64,000 bases of DNA from Sphingomonas_Q fennica_A (GCA_036946415.1 JAQIJD010000004.1:124001-188000); one strand, 5' to 3'. Shown: positions 36,232 to 45,699, numbered from the stretch's first letter. The notes: generated by a model from the sequence alone, not told the origin. Translations and numbers: made by a program.

Positions 36232-37614
36232 ATGACGCCCCGGACCCGCCGCCTCGCCTTCGCGCTCGCCGCCGCCTCGTCGGCCGGCGCCGCCGCCGCG
36301 CAGTCGGTCGACAGCACAAGCGGTGGCGCGCTCACCCTGCCGGATCGCACGAACGTCGGCGGCCCGCCGCTGTCCACCGTCTCGCCGCGGCTTCCGCGCG
36401 TCGGCGATGGCGGCGGCACGCTCGTCCCCTCCCCCACGCCCGCCTCGGCGGGGCGCGGCGTGACGGTGATGAACCGCAGCCGCCCGGCCTATGATCCGGT
36501 CGGCCTGCGCAGCGGCGGCTTCCTGATCCTGCCCGAAGTGTCGCTGCGAACCACCTACACCAGCAACGTCTTCAACCAGCCGCAGGCCAAAAGCGACGTG
36601 TTCGGCCGGCTGCGCGGCGCGATCGCGGCGCGCTCCACCTGGTCGCGCCACGCGCTCCAGGCCGAAGGCTATGTCGACCAGCGCACCTTCGTCCGCTCGC
36701 CGACCGAGGATGGCCTCACCTACAATGCCGGTCTCGCCGGCCGGCTCGATGTGACGCGGCAGGGCACGATCGACGCCGGCGGGCAGATCAGCCGCGTCAT
36801 CGTCCAGCGTGGCGCGACGACCGAGGTGCTCGCGACGCGGCGGCCGATCCGCTACGATCTGCGCGCCGGCAATATCGGCGTCAATTTCGCCTCGGGCCGC
36901 TTCGCCTGGTCGCTGGCCGGCACCGCCACCCAGTTCGACTATGAGAATGCCGAAACCCCGGCCGGCCTGCCGCTCGATCAGCAATTCCGCGATTTCACGC
37001 TCTACGATGCCACCGCCCTCGTCGCCTACGGGTCGCCGGGCGGGGCCAGCATCTTCGTTTCGGCGCGGCACGAATGGCGCCGCTTCCGCCTCGTCGTCGG
37101 CCCCGATCGCGATGCCGACGGGATCGAGCTGCTGACCGGCCTGCGCGGCGACATCACCCCGCTCATCCGCGGGCGCCTCGGCGTCGGCTACCTGCGCTCG
37201 AAGTTCAAGGATCCGCAGTTCCAGACGCGCGGCGGCCTCGCCTTCGATGCCCGGCTCGACTATCTCGTCACCAACCTGACGACGCTGAACCTGAGCGCGC
37301 GCCGCCAGTTCACCAACGTCTCCTCGATCAACGCGCCCGCCGCGCTGACCACCAGCGTCACGGTCGGCGCCGATCACGAGCTGCTGCCCAACCTCATCCT
37401 GTCGCCCACGCTCAGCGCGCAGAATGCCGATTACGTCGAATCGCCGCTGGTCGTGCGCCGCTACAGTGTCGAATTCGGCGCCGCCTATCTGGTCGATCGC
37501 CGCTTCCGGCTGGACGGCAACGTCAGCTACGGCAAGCGCACCGAAAACCGCTCGGTCAATTCGCGCGCGTTCGACGAGGTGAACGTCACCGCCGGCATCA
37601 GCTACCGCCTGTAA
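36232..37614 (+). CDS. Outer-membrane beta-barrel protein of polysaccharide export
   Basis: 460 aa with signal peptide (MTPRTRRLAFALAAASSAGA..). Residues 25-85 are a Pro/Gly-rich leader, then alternating amphipathic strands such as LPEVSLRTTYTSNVFN, YVDQRTFV, ISVIV-like strands, and a C-terminal end FDEVNVTAGISYRL with a terminal aromatic/hydrophobic pattern for BAM insertion. Typical of BBP2_2-type outer-membrane barrels found with sphingan clusters (GelF-like position). It follows the short export lipoprotein by 14 bases and probably makes the outer-membrane pore with it. Convergent with the Wzc gene. Confidence 0.8.
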   Translation: MTPRTRRLAFALAAASSAGAAAAQSVDSTSGGALTLPDRTNVGGPPLSTVSPRLPRVGDGGGTLVPSPTPASAGRGVTVMNRSRPAYDPVGLRSGGFLILPEVSLRTTYTSNVFNQPQAKSDVFGRLRGAIAARSTWSRHALQAEGYVDQRTFVRSPTEDGLTYNAGLAGRLDVTRQGTIDAGGQISRVIVQRGATTEVLATRRPIRYDLRAGNIGVNFASGRFAWSLAGTATQFDYENAETPAGLPLDQQFRDFTLYDATALVAYGSPGGASIFVSARHEWRRFRLVVGPDRDADGIELLTGLRGDITPLIRGRLGVGYLRSKFKDPQFQTRGGLAFDARLDYLVTNLTTLNLSARRQFTNVSSINAPAALTTSVTVGADHELLPNLILSPTLSAQNADYVESPLVVRRYSVEFGAAYLVDRRFRLDGNVSYGKRTENRSVNSRAFDEVNVTAGISYRL

Positions 37615-37618
37615 CGCG

Positions 37619-37643
37619 GCGGCGGCGCAGCCCGCGCCGCCGC
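37619..37643. terminator. Hairpin between convergent genes
   Basis: Perfect 10-bp GC stem (GCGGCGGCGC, loop AGCCC, GCGCCGCCGC) in the 36-base gap between the outer-membrane barrel gene and the Wzc gene. There is no T-run, so it would be a weak or factor-assisted terminator. Confidence 0.45.
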
Positions 37644-37650
37644 ATGGCCT

Positions 37651-39771
37651 TCAGCTGTAATAAGCGGCGAACTGCTTGTAGTAGATCATCTCGTCGCCAT
37701 CGCCCGCGCGCGCCTGTTCCTTCAGGTTGACGCGGGTCAGCGCCACGCCGGCGATGCGCGCGCCGGCGCGGCCCAGCAGGTCCGCCGCCAGCTTGGCCGC
37801 CTGCACCGGGGTCGATCGCCAGCGCGTCGCCAGCAGCACGCCGTCCGCCATCGCCGCCACCGCCCGCGCCTCGGCCAGCGGCAGCACGGGGGCGGTATCG
37901 AGCACGACAAGGTCGAAGCGGCGCGACAGCTCGGCGATCAGCGTTTCCATCGCGCTCTGGGTGATGAGGTCGTAACCCGAACGCGTGTCGCCCTGCGGCA
38001 GCACCCAGGCGTTGGTCAGCGTATCGCGCACCACCACCTCGTCGAAGCGCGCCTCGCCGCGCAGCACGTCGGTCAGCCCCTTCTGCGCATCCGCCGCCAT
38101 CGATCGGGTGGAGGCGCGGCGACGCAGGTCGCAATCGACCAGCACGGTGTTGAGGCCGGCCATCGCCGCCGATCGCGCTAGGCAGATCGCGGTGGTCGTC
38201 TTGCCCTCGTCGGGCAGCGCCGAACAGATCGCGAGCGAGCGGATTCCGCGGTCGCCATGCCCCAGATGGAGCGCGGTGCGGATGCTGCGGAACGCCTCGC
38301 CGAACACCGACGCCTCGTTCTCGACCAGATAGTCGGGCGGCCCCAGCGGATCGCGGCGCGCGAACTTCACGCCGGGCACCGTCTTCAGGTCGGGCACGCT
38401 GCCCACCACCGGCAGGCCGATCTGGCTTTCCACGTCGCGACGCGACTTGAAGCCGCGTTCCATCAGTTCGAGGACGAGCACCACCGCGCCCGCCGCGATC
38501 AGCGCGGCCAGCAGCCCGGCCACGGCGAACACCGGCTTGCTGGGAAAGGTGTGGCCGGTCGGCACCAGCGCATAGGCGATCACGCTCGATCGGCTGCGCT
38601 CGGTCCCCTGGCTGGCCACCGCCTGCTGGTAGCGGTTGAGGAGCGACTGGTAGAGCGTGCGCGCCGATTCGGCGGTCCGCTCGAGTTCGTTCAGCTGCAC
38701 CGAGGCGCGGTTGCCGGCGGTCAGCTTGCCCTCGGCATTGCCGAGTGCGGAGCGGATCGCCGCCGCCCGTCCCTCGGCAACGCGCGCCTCGGCGGCGAGA
38801 CCCTGGCGGATGCGCGCGCTTTCCTTGGCGATCGAGGCGTTCACATCCTCCAACGACCGTTCGACCTTGGCGCGATCGGGGTGGAGCGGGCCGTAGCGGC
38901 CGGCAAGCTCGGCCTGCTGGGCCGAAAGCTGCGCCTGCTGCGAACGCAGTGCGCCGATCACCGGCGAGGCGTCCGCCCCCGCCCCCGCCGCCAGCCGCGC
39001 CCGCGCCGCGGCGCGATCCGCCTCGGCGGTGGCGAGCTGCGTGCTGAGCACCGACATCTCCTGCTGGGTAGCGGTGCTGTTGTTCTCGACGCTGATGAGA
39101 TTCTGCTCGGCGCGGTAGCGCGCCACCGCCGCTTCGGCCGCGATCACGTCGCCGCGCAGCGTGCGCAGCCGTTCGCGCAGCAGCACCGTCTCGCGCCCGC
39201 GGTCGCCGGCGCGGCCGGTGCGCTGGTCCTCGACATATTGGTCGACGGTGCGGTTGACGATGTCGGTCGAAAGCTTCGGATCGGGCGAGGCGTAGCTGAC
39301 GCTGATCGCATAGGAGGTGCCCATCCGCTTGACGGACAGGCCCGACATCAGCCGCCGCACCGCGCGCTGGCGGGCGCGATCGAGCGGCACGACGGTGCCG
39401 TCGTCGGGCTGGCCGAAGCCGGGCCGCCGATCGAGGCGCAGCGCGTCGACCACCTCGCCGGTGATCCGCGGCGAGGTCAGCACCTGCACCTCGGTATCGA
39501 CCGAGGGCGAATCGGTCGGCAGCGTGCCGTCTCCCTTGGGCTGGGTGACGATCTCCTCCACCTGCCGGTCGAGCGCGACGCTGGCGGTGGCGGCATAACG
39601 GCGCGGCACGACGAGATAGGCGACGATCGTCAGCGCCAGCACGATCGCCATCGTCGCCAGCACCCACCACAGCCGCCGGCGCACGACGAGCGCGATGCTG
39701 CGCAGGTCGATCAGCTTGGCGTCGCCCGATCCGGCCGCACCCCGGCCCGCATCCATCGTCGCTGCATCCAT
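37651..39771 (-). CDS. Wzc-type polysaccharide co-polymerase / BY-kinase (one chain)
   Basis: 706 aa. N-terminal Wzz domain with first membrane segment (WWVLATMAIVLALTIVAYLVV), periplasmic coiled coils (about residues 190-390), second membrane segment near 420-445 (FAVAGLLAALIAAGAVVLVL), then the cytoplasmic tyrosine kinase: Walker A ALPDEGKTTT near 517-526, Walker A' TVLVDCDLRRR, Walker B LVVLDTAPVL, and a C-terminal tyrosine cluster EMIYYKQFAAYYS for autophosphorylation. It controls chain length and export. In characterised sphingan clusters this function is split in two proteins; here it is fused. Last gene of a five-gene operon with MurB, MurA and the type I secretion genes (30-base gap to HlyD). 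Confidence 0.93.
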   Translation of the reverse strand: MDAATMDAGRGAAGSGDAKLIDLRSIALVVRRRLWWVLATMAIVLALTIVAYLVVPRRYAATASVALDRQVEEIVTQPKGDGTLPTDSPSVDTEVQVLTSPRITGEVVDALRLDRRPGFGQPDDGTVVPLDRARQRAVRRLMSGLSVKRMGTSYAISVSYASPDPKLSTDIVNRTVDQYVEDQRTGRAGDRGRETVLLRERLRTLRGDVIAAEAAVARYRAEQNLISVENNSTATQQEMSVLSTQLATAEADRAAARARLAAGAGADASPVIGALRSQQAQLSAQQAELAGRYGPLHPDRAKVERSLEDVNASIAKESARIRQGLAAEARVAEGRAAAIRSALGNAEGKLTAGNRASVQLNELERTAESARTLYQSLLNRYQQAVASQGTERSRSSVIAYALVPTGHTFPSKPVFAVAGLLAALIAAGAVVLVLELMERGFKSRRDVESQIGLPVVGSVPDLKTVPGVKFARRDPLGPPDYLVENEASVFGEAFRSIRTALHLGHGDRGIRSLAICSALPDEGKTTTAICLARSAAMAGLNTVLVDCDLRRRASTRSMAADAQKGLTDVLRGEARFDEVVVRDTLTNAWVLPQGDTRSGYDLITQSAMETLIAELSRRFDLVVLDTAPVLPLAEARAVAAMADGVLLATRWRSTPVQAAKLAADLLGRAGARIAGVALTRVNLKEQARAGDGDEMIYYKQFAAYYS

Positions 39772-39801
39772 TCCGATCTACCCTTTACCCGTCATGTCGC
39801 G

Positions 39802-41175
39802 TCAGCGCTCGTGCATCGACCGGCGGAAGGCTTCCGCCAGCGGATCGAGCAGATATTGCAGGGCGGTACGGCGGCGCAGTTTCACCAGCACCGATACCGG
39901 CACGCCCGGCCGGATGCCCGTATCCTCGCCGCGCACCTTCTTCAGCATGTCGATCTGCGATTGCGGCACCACGATCTCGGCCGAGAAATAGGGGTGGCCG
40001 GTCGCCTCGTCGCGCAGGCTGTCGGCGGAGACGTTGCGGACGGTACCGAGCAGGATCGGCAGGTCGCGCTCGTGCAGCGAGAGGAACTTCACCTCCGCCT
40101 GCCGCCCTTCGTAGACGCCGTCGACGTCGCCCGGCTGGAAGTTCGCCTTCACGATCAGCGGCGCCGCATCGGGCACGATGTCGAGCAGCGGCTGCCCGCC
40201 CTGGATCACGCCCCCCACCGAGAAGACGTGGAGGCCGACGACCCGGCCCGCCACCGGCGCGCGGATGATCGTGCGCTCCAGCTGTTCCTTGGCGGCCAGC
40301 CACTTGGGCATCACCTCGTCGAGCTGGAACTGCGTATCGCGCAGCGTCGAGGCCGAATCCTCGACATATTTGCGCGAGGTCTGGATCACCTGCTGGCGCG
40401 TCTGGCCGATCTGTTCGCGGGCGGCCGCCGCGCGCGAGGCATATTCGGCGTCCTGCCCCTCGAGCTGCTGCACCGCGCGTTCCAGCGCGCGCACCGAATT
40501 GCGCGAGACATAGCCTTCGTCGGCCAGCCGCCGCGTGCTGGCGAGCTGCTGCTGGAGCGATTCGCGCTGTTCGGCGCTGGCGCGCGACTGGGCGGTGTAG
40601 CCGGCCGACTGGCGCGCCACTTCCGCTTCCTGCTGGCGCAGCACCGCGCGATTGGAGGCGAGCGAATTGGATCGCGCGCCGATCTGCGCCTGCTGCAAGG
40701 ACATGGCGCGATCCGCAAGGACGCGGTCGTCCCCGGTCATGGTCTTGAAATTGGCGGGCCACTGGATCGGGCCGCCGCGGATCTCGGCTTCCAATCGGGC
40801 GCGCTGCGCCTCCAGGTCGATCACGCTGCTGGCCAGCGCGCGTTCGGTCGCCGCCACTTCGGCGCCGTGCAGGCGGATCAGCACCTGACCCGCCTTCACA
40901 TGCTGGCCCTCGCGCACCAGCAATTGCTCGACGATGCCGCCGTCGCGGTGCTGCACGGTCTGGCGGTTGCCGGACACGGTCACCTGGCCCTCGCCAGCCG
41001 CCGCCGCGTCCAGCCGGGCGATCGCCGCCCAGCCGCCGAGGATGACGAAGAACAAGACAGATATGGCGATGCCGATGCGCAGCGCGTGCCTCGGCGAATC
41101 GTCCAGATGGATGCGGTCCGCCGGCACCGCCGGCACCACGGCGCCTTCGATGGCGGGCATGATCTCGGTGCTCAC
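39802..41175 (-). CDS. HlyD-family periplasmic adaptor of type I secretion
   Basis: 457 aa, GTG start overlapping the stop of the ATPase gene (GTGA). One N-terminal membrane segment (LRIGIAISVLFFVILGGWAAIA), biotinyl-lipoyl halves TVQHRDGGIVEQLLVREGQHV and VAGRVVGLHVFSVGGVIQGG, long coiled coil between (about residues 110-300), and the C-terminal HlyD signature GVPVSVLVKLRRRTALQYLL. Connects the inner-membrane ATPase with a TolC-type channel. Similar to PrtE/AtrB-type adaptors. Same operon as the ATPase and Wzc. Confidence 0.95.
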   Translation of the reverse strand: MSTEIMPAIEGAVVPAVPADRIHLDDSPRHALRIGIAISVLFFVILGGWAAIARLDAAAAGEGQVTVSGNRQTVQHRDGGIVEQLLVREGQHVKAGQVLIRLHGAEVAATERALASSVIDLEAQRARLEAEIRGGPIQWPANFKTMTGDDRVLADRAMSLQQAQIGARSNSLASNRAVLRQQEAEVARQSAGYTAQSRASAEQRESLQQQLASTRRLADEGYVSRNSVRALERAVQQLEGQDAEYASRAAAAREQIGQTRQQVIQTSRKYVEDSASTLRDTQFQLDEVMPKWLAAKEQLERTIIRAPVAGRVVGLHVFSVGGVIQGGQPLLDIVPDAAPLIVKANFQPGDVDGVYEGRQAEVKFLSLHERDLPILLGTVRNVSADSLRDEATGHPYFSAEIVVPQSQIDMLKKVRGEDTGIRPGVPVSVLVKLRRRTALQYLLDPLAEAFRRSMHER

Positions 41176-43046
41176 TGTGCCGTCTCCCGGTCCTCGGCAT
41201 GGCCGTCGGCCAGTGCCTCCTGGCGGGGTGCCGCGGCACCCCCGTTGCCGCCGCCGTCCTGCGGCCCGCCGCCGCCCGGCGTGGCTGCCGGCGGCGTCTC
41301 GGCCGGCGGCGTGCCGCCGCCCTGCTGCGCGGGAACCGGCACCGGCGGCTGCGAGGCGCTACGCACCACGTCGTCGCGGTTGCCGTAGATCTGGATCATG
41401 CCGTCGCGCAGCAGCATCACCTTGTCGACCGCCTGCAACAGCCCGGTGCGGTGGGTCGAGACGATCACCGTCGCCCCCCGCTCCTTCAGCTTGCCCAGCG
41501 TCTCCAGCAGCCGCTGCTCGCCATTAATGTCGAGGTGGGCGTTGGGCTCGTCCAGGAACAGCAGCCGCGGCTCGTCGTAGAGCGCGCGCGCCAGCGCCAC
41601 CACCTGCCGCTGCCCGGCCGAAAGCCCGCCGCCCTCGCGCGGGGTCAGCCGCGTCTCATAGCCCTGCGCGAAGCGGAGGATCAGCTCGTGCGCCCCCGCC
41701 ATCCGCGCGGCGGCGACCACCTTCTGGTCCATCGCCTCGCTGTGCGGCTCCACATAGCCGCGGAAGCGCGAGATGTTGGTGTGGACGGCGGCGGGGAACA
41801 GCGTCGGCGTCTGCGGCATGTAGCCGATGTTGCGGCCCAGCGTCTCGCGGTCCCATTCGGAAAGGCTCGCGCCGTCGATCCGCACCTCGCCCTCGTCCGC
41901 CTCGAGCGCGCCGGCCATGGCGCGCAGCAGCGTCGACTTGCCGGCGCCGCTCGGGCCGACCACGGCGACGATCTCGCCGGGCATCACCTCGAAGCTCAGG
42001 TCGTTCAGGATCGGCCGGTCGACGCCCGCCGCCTTCACCGTCAGCCCCGTCACCTGAATGTGGCCGCGCGGGGCGGGCAGCTGCGTCTTGTGCGCGGTGA
42101 CGTCGGGCAGGCGGCAGAAGGCGTCGAGCCCGCGATAGGCGTTCTGCGCCTCCATCACGTTCTTGAGCGCGCCGAGGATCTGTTCCACCGGCTGGAGCGC
42201 GCGGCCCAGAATCAGCGAGGCGGCGAAGATCGCGCCCGCCGAAATCTGCTGGTTGATCGCCAGATAGGCGCCCAGCGCCAGCGCCGCCGATTGCAACAGC
42301 ATGCGCAGGAACTTGGTGATCGCGAGGAACATGCCCGAGGTGCCGGCCACCTCGCCCTGGCCCCGCACCAGCTCGGCCCGCTCCAGCAGGTGGCGCGTGA
42401 CGAGCGCGTTGCGCATGCCGAGGGCGCGGGCGACGTCGGCGGATTGCAGCGAGAAATCCTGGATCTGGTAGGTGGCGCTCGACTGGCGCGCCGTCTTCTC
42501 GAGACTCTTGCGGGTGTTGAGGTCGCTCGCCACCGCGATGCCGATCAGCAGTGCCGAGCTGAGCAGCGCCAGCAGCCCGATCAGCGGATGCAGCAGATAG
42601 GAGATGATGATGTAGATCGGCGCCCACGGCGCATCGAACAGGGCAATGATCGCCGGGCCGGTCAGCGTGCCGCGCAGCTTGTCGAAATTGCGCATCGCCT
42701 CGGTCCGCTGGAGCGGGCTGGCGCCGTTGGTGCCGAGGATGCGATGGAGGATGTTGGGTGCCGCCATCCGCTCCAGCCGCACGCTGGCGCGCAGCAGCAG
42801 CCGCATCCGCACCGCGTCCAGCAGCGCGAACACGATCAGCGACACCGCCAGGATCAGCATCAGCACCAGCAGCGTCGCGAAGCCGCGCGTCGGCACCACG
42901 CGGTCGTAGACCTGGAGCATGAAGATCGACGGGGCGAGATAGAGGAGGTTGATGAGGCCGCTGAACAGGCCCGCATAGATGAAATGCGTGCGGCAGGCCC
43001 GGAGGGCCGCACGCAGCGGGTTGTCGGTGTCCGTCGCCTCGATCAC
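41172..43046 (-). CDS. Type I secretion ABC transporter ATPase/permease (PrtD type)
   Basis: 624 aa, GTG start 43046. Membrane domain to residue about 310 without a C39 peptidase domain, typical of PrtD/AtrD-type exporters of RTX-like proteins (FIYAGLFSGLINLLYLAPSI, MLQVYDRVVPTRGFATL). Nucleotide-binding domain: Walker A GPSGAGKST near 362-370, signature GGGLSAGQRQVVALARAL near 468-485, Walker B LLFLDEPNAHLD, H-loop STHRTG. A Pro/Gly/Ala-rich tail of about 55 residues follows the ATPase, which is unusual. Its substrates are probably the signal-peptide-free repeat proteins at 16.4-29.8 kb. Confidence 0.95.
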   Translation of the reverse strand: MIEATDTDNPLRAALRACRTHFIYAGLFSGLINLLYLAPSIFMLQVYDRVVPTRGFATLLVLMLILAVSLIVFALLDAVRMRLLLRASVRLERMAAPNILHRILGTNGASPLQRTEAMRNFDKLRGTLTGPAIIALFDAPWAPIYIIISYLLHPLIGLLALLSSALLIGIAVASDLNTRKSLEKTARQSSATYQIQDFSLQSADVARALGMRNALVTRHLLERAELVRGQGEVAGTSGMFLAITKFLRMLLQSAALALGAYLAINQQISAGAIFAASLILGRALQPVEQILGALKNVMEAQNAYRGLDAFCRLPDVTAHKTQLPAPRGHIQVTGLTVKAAGVDRPILNDLSFEVMPGEIVAVVGPSGAGKSTLLRAMAGALEADEGEVRIDGASLSEWDRETLGRNIGYMPQTPTLFPAAVHTNISRFRGYVEPHSEAMDQKVVAAARMAGAHELILRFAQGYETRLTPREGGGLSAGQRQVVALARALYDEPRLLFLDEPNAHLDINGEQRLLETLGKLKERGATVIVSTHRTGLLQAVDKVMLLRDGMIQIYGNRDDVVRSASQPPVPVPAQQGGGTPPAETPPAATPGGGGPQDGGGNGGAAAPRQEALADGHAEDRETAQ

Positions 43047-43085
43047 GCTCTCGCCCCGAATCCGTCCAAAGCGCGTTCTATAGAC

Positions 43086-44402
43086 TTATTTGGTGTACAG
43101 CGCGTTAGCGCCGAGTGCGGTGAGTTTCTGGAGGAACTTGTCGTAGCCGCGCTCGATCTGCCAGGCGTCGGCGATCCGCGTCGTCCCCTCGGCGACGAGG
43201 CCGAGCAGCGCCAGCGCCGCGCCCGCCCGCAGGTCCAGCGCGCGGACGCCGGCGCCTTGGAGCGCCGCGCCGCCGCTGATCCGCGCGGTGCCGTTCGCCA
43301 CCCGGCTTTCGACGCCCATCTTCGCGAATTCGTCCAGATAGGCGTAGCGATCGGCGAAACGCAGATCGACGATCCGCGATTCGCCGCGCGCGCAGGCGCC
43401 ATAAGCGGCGAACAGCGGCTGCATGTCCGAATTGATGCCCGGATAGGGGCCGGTCGAAATCTCGATCGGCCACGGCTGGCCGGAACGGACGATCGCCACG
43501 TTGCGCTCGCGGAAGATGCGGGCACCGCTTTCGCGCAGGAAGATCAGCGGCACTTCCAGGTCTTCGGCCGGGAAATCGACGATCTCGACGTCGCCGCCGG
43601 TGATGACCGAGCCGACCGCCCAGGTCATCGCTTCCATATTGTCGGGCATCACCCGGTGGCTGACGCCCGACAGACCGTCGCAGCCATCGATGACGATGCT
43701 CTCCTGGCCCCGCACCTCGATCTTGGCGCCCATCTTGCCGAGGAACACGGCGAGGTCGAGGATCTCGGGCCGGACGTGCGGGTTCCACAGGATCGTGCGG
43801 CCCCTGGCGAGGCTGGCGGCCAGCAGCGCATTCTCGGTGGCGCCGGTCGAACGCAGCGGCAGCGTGATCTCCGCGCCCGTCAGCCCGTGGGGCGCTTCGG
43901 CATGGAGGCGATTGCCCTCGGCCCACACCTTGGCGCCCAGCCGGGTCAGCACCAGCTCGTGCAGATCGTATTTGCGGTCGCCGAGGTTGCAGCCGCCGGG
44001 CAGCGGCACGCTGCCGGCCCCCGTGCGCGCGACGAGCGCGCCCAGGATCAGCAGCGTGTTGCGGATCGAGCGGCCTTCCCAGATCAGGTCGCTCGGCGGC
44101 GCGGACGCCTCCTCGAGGATCAGCGCGCCATCCTCGACGCGCGCCGTCTTGCCCAGCGTCTCGAGCATGCCGACGTGGACGATCGCGTCCAGCAGCTGAT
44201 CGGGATAGTTGTCCAGCACGATCCGGCCGGAGGTAAGCAGCGAGGCGGCCAGCAGGCGCAGCACGCTGTTCTTGGCGCCGCTGACGGTCACCTGCCCCTG
44301 GAGGCGCGAACGGCGCACCTCCAGCACCCGTGCCTCGCTGGCGCCGACGTCCTCGTCCGTCGCCGGCTGGTCGTCACGCGAAATGCGCGCGCTGTCCGTC
44401 AT
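43086..44402 (-). CDS. murA: MurA-like UDP-N-acetylglucosamine enolpyruvyl transferase paralogue
   Basis: 438 aa, ideal ribosome site AGGAG before ATG 44402. EPSP-synthase/MurA fold; key blocks present: SGAKNSVLRLLAASLL (substrate Lys-Asn), the loop with catalytic Cys in LPGGCNLGDRKYDLH (Cys 138), ATENALLAA, DNMEAMTWAVG and PGINSDMQPLFAA. So an active enzyme that adds enolpyruvate to the 3-OH of a UDP-HexNAc is likely. It overlaps MurB by 29 bases and precedes the type I secretion ATPase by 39 bases. House-keeping MurA is usually not in such an operon; an extra 20-residue acidic N-terminus also suggests a paralogue. Whether it is the only MurA of the cell cannot be known here. Confidence 0.85.
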   Translation of the reverse strand: MTDSARISRDDQPATDEDVGASEARVLEVRRSRLQGQVTVSGAKNSVLRLLAASLLTSGRIVLDNYPDQLLDAIVHVGMLETLGKTARVEDGALILEEASAPPSDLIWEGRSIRNTLLILGALVARTGAGSVPLPGGCNLGDRKYDLHELVLTRLGAKVWAEGNRLHAEAPHGLTGAEITLPLRSTGATENALLAASLARGRTILWNPHVRPEILDLAVFLGKMGAKIEVRGQESIVIDGCDGLSGVSHRVMPDNMEAMTWAVGSVITGGDVEIVDFPAEDLEVPLIFLRESGARIFRERNVAIVRSGQPWPIEISTGPYPGINSDMQPLFAAYGACARGESRIVDLRFADRYAYLDEFAKMGVESRVANGTARISGGAALQGAGVRALDLRAGAALALLGLVAEGTTRIADAWQIERGYDKFLQKLTALGANALYTK

Positions 44403-45390
44403 CTTGCTTCTCCTGTGGGGGCGCCACCTCGTGCGCCGGGCGCAGCCGGCCGTAGGGGTCGAGGTGGCGCACCTCGGCCTCCATCGCGATGCCGGTCGCC
44501 GCCTCGACGCGATGGCGCGCCTCGGCGATCAGCGCCAGCACGTCGGCCGATCGCGCCCGGCCGTTGTTGACGATGAAATTGGCATGGTCGGGGGAAATCT
44601 GCGCATCGCCGCAGGATCGCCCCATCAGCCCGACGCGCTCGATCGCCATGCCCGGTGGGCCGATCGAGGCGTAGAGCGCCGGATCGCTGACGAACACCGA
44701 CCCGCAATTGGCGCGGACCTTCGGGAATTTGGCGCGGCGCGCGGCCAGGATCGATATCGCCTCGCGCCGGAGCGCGCCGGCGTCGCCCGGCTCGAACCGG
44801 AAGTCGATCGACAGCACGGTGGCGCCGCTGTCCTGCAAGGCCGAGCGGCGGTAGGCGAAACCCAGCGCCGCGGCTTCGATGCGGGCGATCGCGCCGTCCG
44901 CGGTCAGCACCTCCACCGCCTCGACATGGCTGCCGATGCCTTTGCGCTGGCTGCCGCCGTTCATCACGACGAGGCCGCCCAGCGTTCCGGGAATCCCGAT
45001 CGCATGCACTGCCCCGGCGAGCCCGAGGTCGATCACCCGCCGCACGAAGGTCGGCACCCACAGCCCCGCGCCGGCACGGATACGTCCGCCGCCCCGGTCC
45101 TCGAAGCCGCCGAAGGCACGGCCGATGCGGATCACCGCGCCCCGGAAGCCGGCATCGTCGTAGAGGATGTTCGATCCGTCGCCCACGATCACGTAGCGTA
45201 GCCCGCGCGCCTTCAGGAAGGCGATCGTCTCGGCCAGCGCCTCGGGCGAACGCGGCGTCACGATGGCGTCGGCCGGCCCGCCGATCCGCCAGCGGCAGAT
45301 CGTGGCGAGCGGGGCGCCGAGCGCCACCTCGTCGGGGCGGGCAGCCTTCAGCTGGGCCAGATCGTGGCCGGGGGGCGATGCGTCCGTCAT
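44374..45390 (-). CDS. murB: MurB-like UDP-N-acetylenolpyruvoylglucosamine reductase paralogue
   Basis: 338 aa, ribosome site GAGGGA before ATG 45390. FAD-binding: TICRWRIGGPADAIVTP, YVIVGDGSNILYDDAGFRG, HAIGIPGTLGGLVVMNGGS. Catalytic residues in place: Arg 181 in AYRRSALQ, Ser 231 in NCGSVFVSDP, Glu 306 in MEAEVRHLDPYG. It would reduce the enolpyruvyl ether to a lactyl ether with NADPH, giving UDP-MurNAc or an analogue. Does not lie in a division/cell-wall cluster with murC or ddl but directly upstream of MurA, type I secretion and Wzc genes. First gene of that operon. Confidence 0.87.
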   Translation of the reverse strand: MTDASPPGHDLAQLKAARPDEVALGAPLATICRWRIGGPADAIVTPRSPEALAETIAFLKARGLRYVIVGDGSNILYDDAGFRGAVIRIGRAFGGFEDRGGGRIRAGAGLWVPTFVRRVIDLGLAGAVHAIGIPGTLGGLVVMNGGSQRKGIGSHVEAVEVLTADGAIARIEAAALGFAYRRSALQDSGATVLSIDFRFEPGDAGALRREAISILAARRAKFPKVRANCGSVFVSDPALYASIGPPGMAIERVGLMGRSCGDAQISPDHANFIVNNGRARSADVLALIAEARHRVEAATGIAMEAEVRHLDPYGRLRPAHEVAPPQEKQDDGQRAHFA

Positions 45391-45699
45391 TCCCTCGCTC
45401 CCGTAGCCGAGCAGCGCAGTTGCTGCAACGCAGCATGCACCGATGCGCCGACGTTACTGAACCGATCGTGAAGGCCTAGTTACCGGCCGCCGCGCGAATC
45501 GCGCCGGCGCGCCGCGCAATCCCGCTCTCCAAACGATTGCGAATGGCGCAACCGACGCAAAAAACCCCGCTTTTGCGCGGCCTTGCGGGTGCTTGATAAA
45601 TGTTGGTTAACAAGGCTTGCATCGGCGCGATTTCTGCCACAGCCTCGGCTTCGTCAGGCACCGGACAGACGGCGCCGACAAGGAAGAGGATGAAGGGCG
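45391..45699. other. Divergent intergenic region (about 310 bases)
   Basis: Holds the upstream regions of the MurB operon (minus) and of the 46-aa gene (plus). A palindrome GTTGCTGCAAC is at 45419-45429, near the MurB start, and TTGGTTAACAAGG at 45602-45614. CAAAAAACCCCGC near 45560 with a later GCGGG gives at most a weak hairpin. No further gene seen. Confidence 0.4.

Noticed and set aside
38257..44570. Two very long plus-strand open frames (over 1000 codons each) opposite the Wzc/HlyD/ATPase/MurA genes
   Set aside because: The minus-strand genes have full catalytic motifs and overlapping starts and stops; the plus frames show only low-complexity Arg/Gln/His/Ala sequence.
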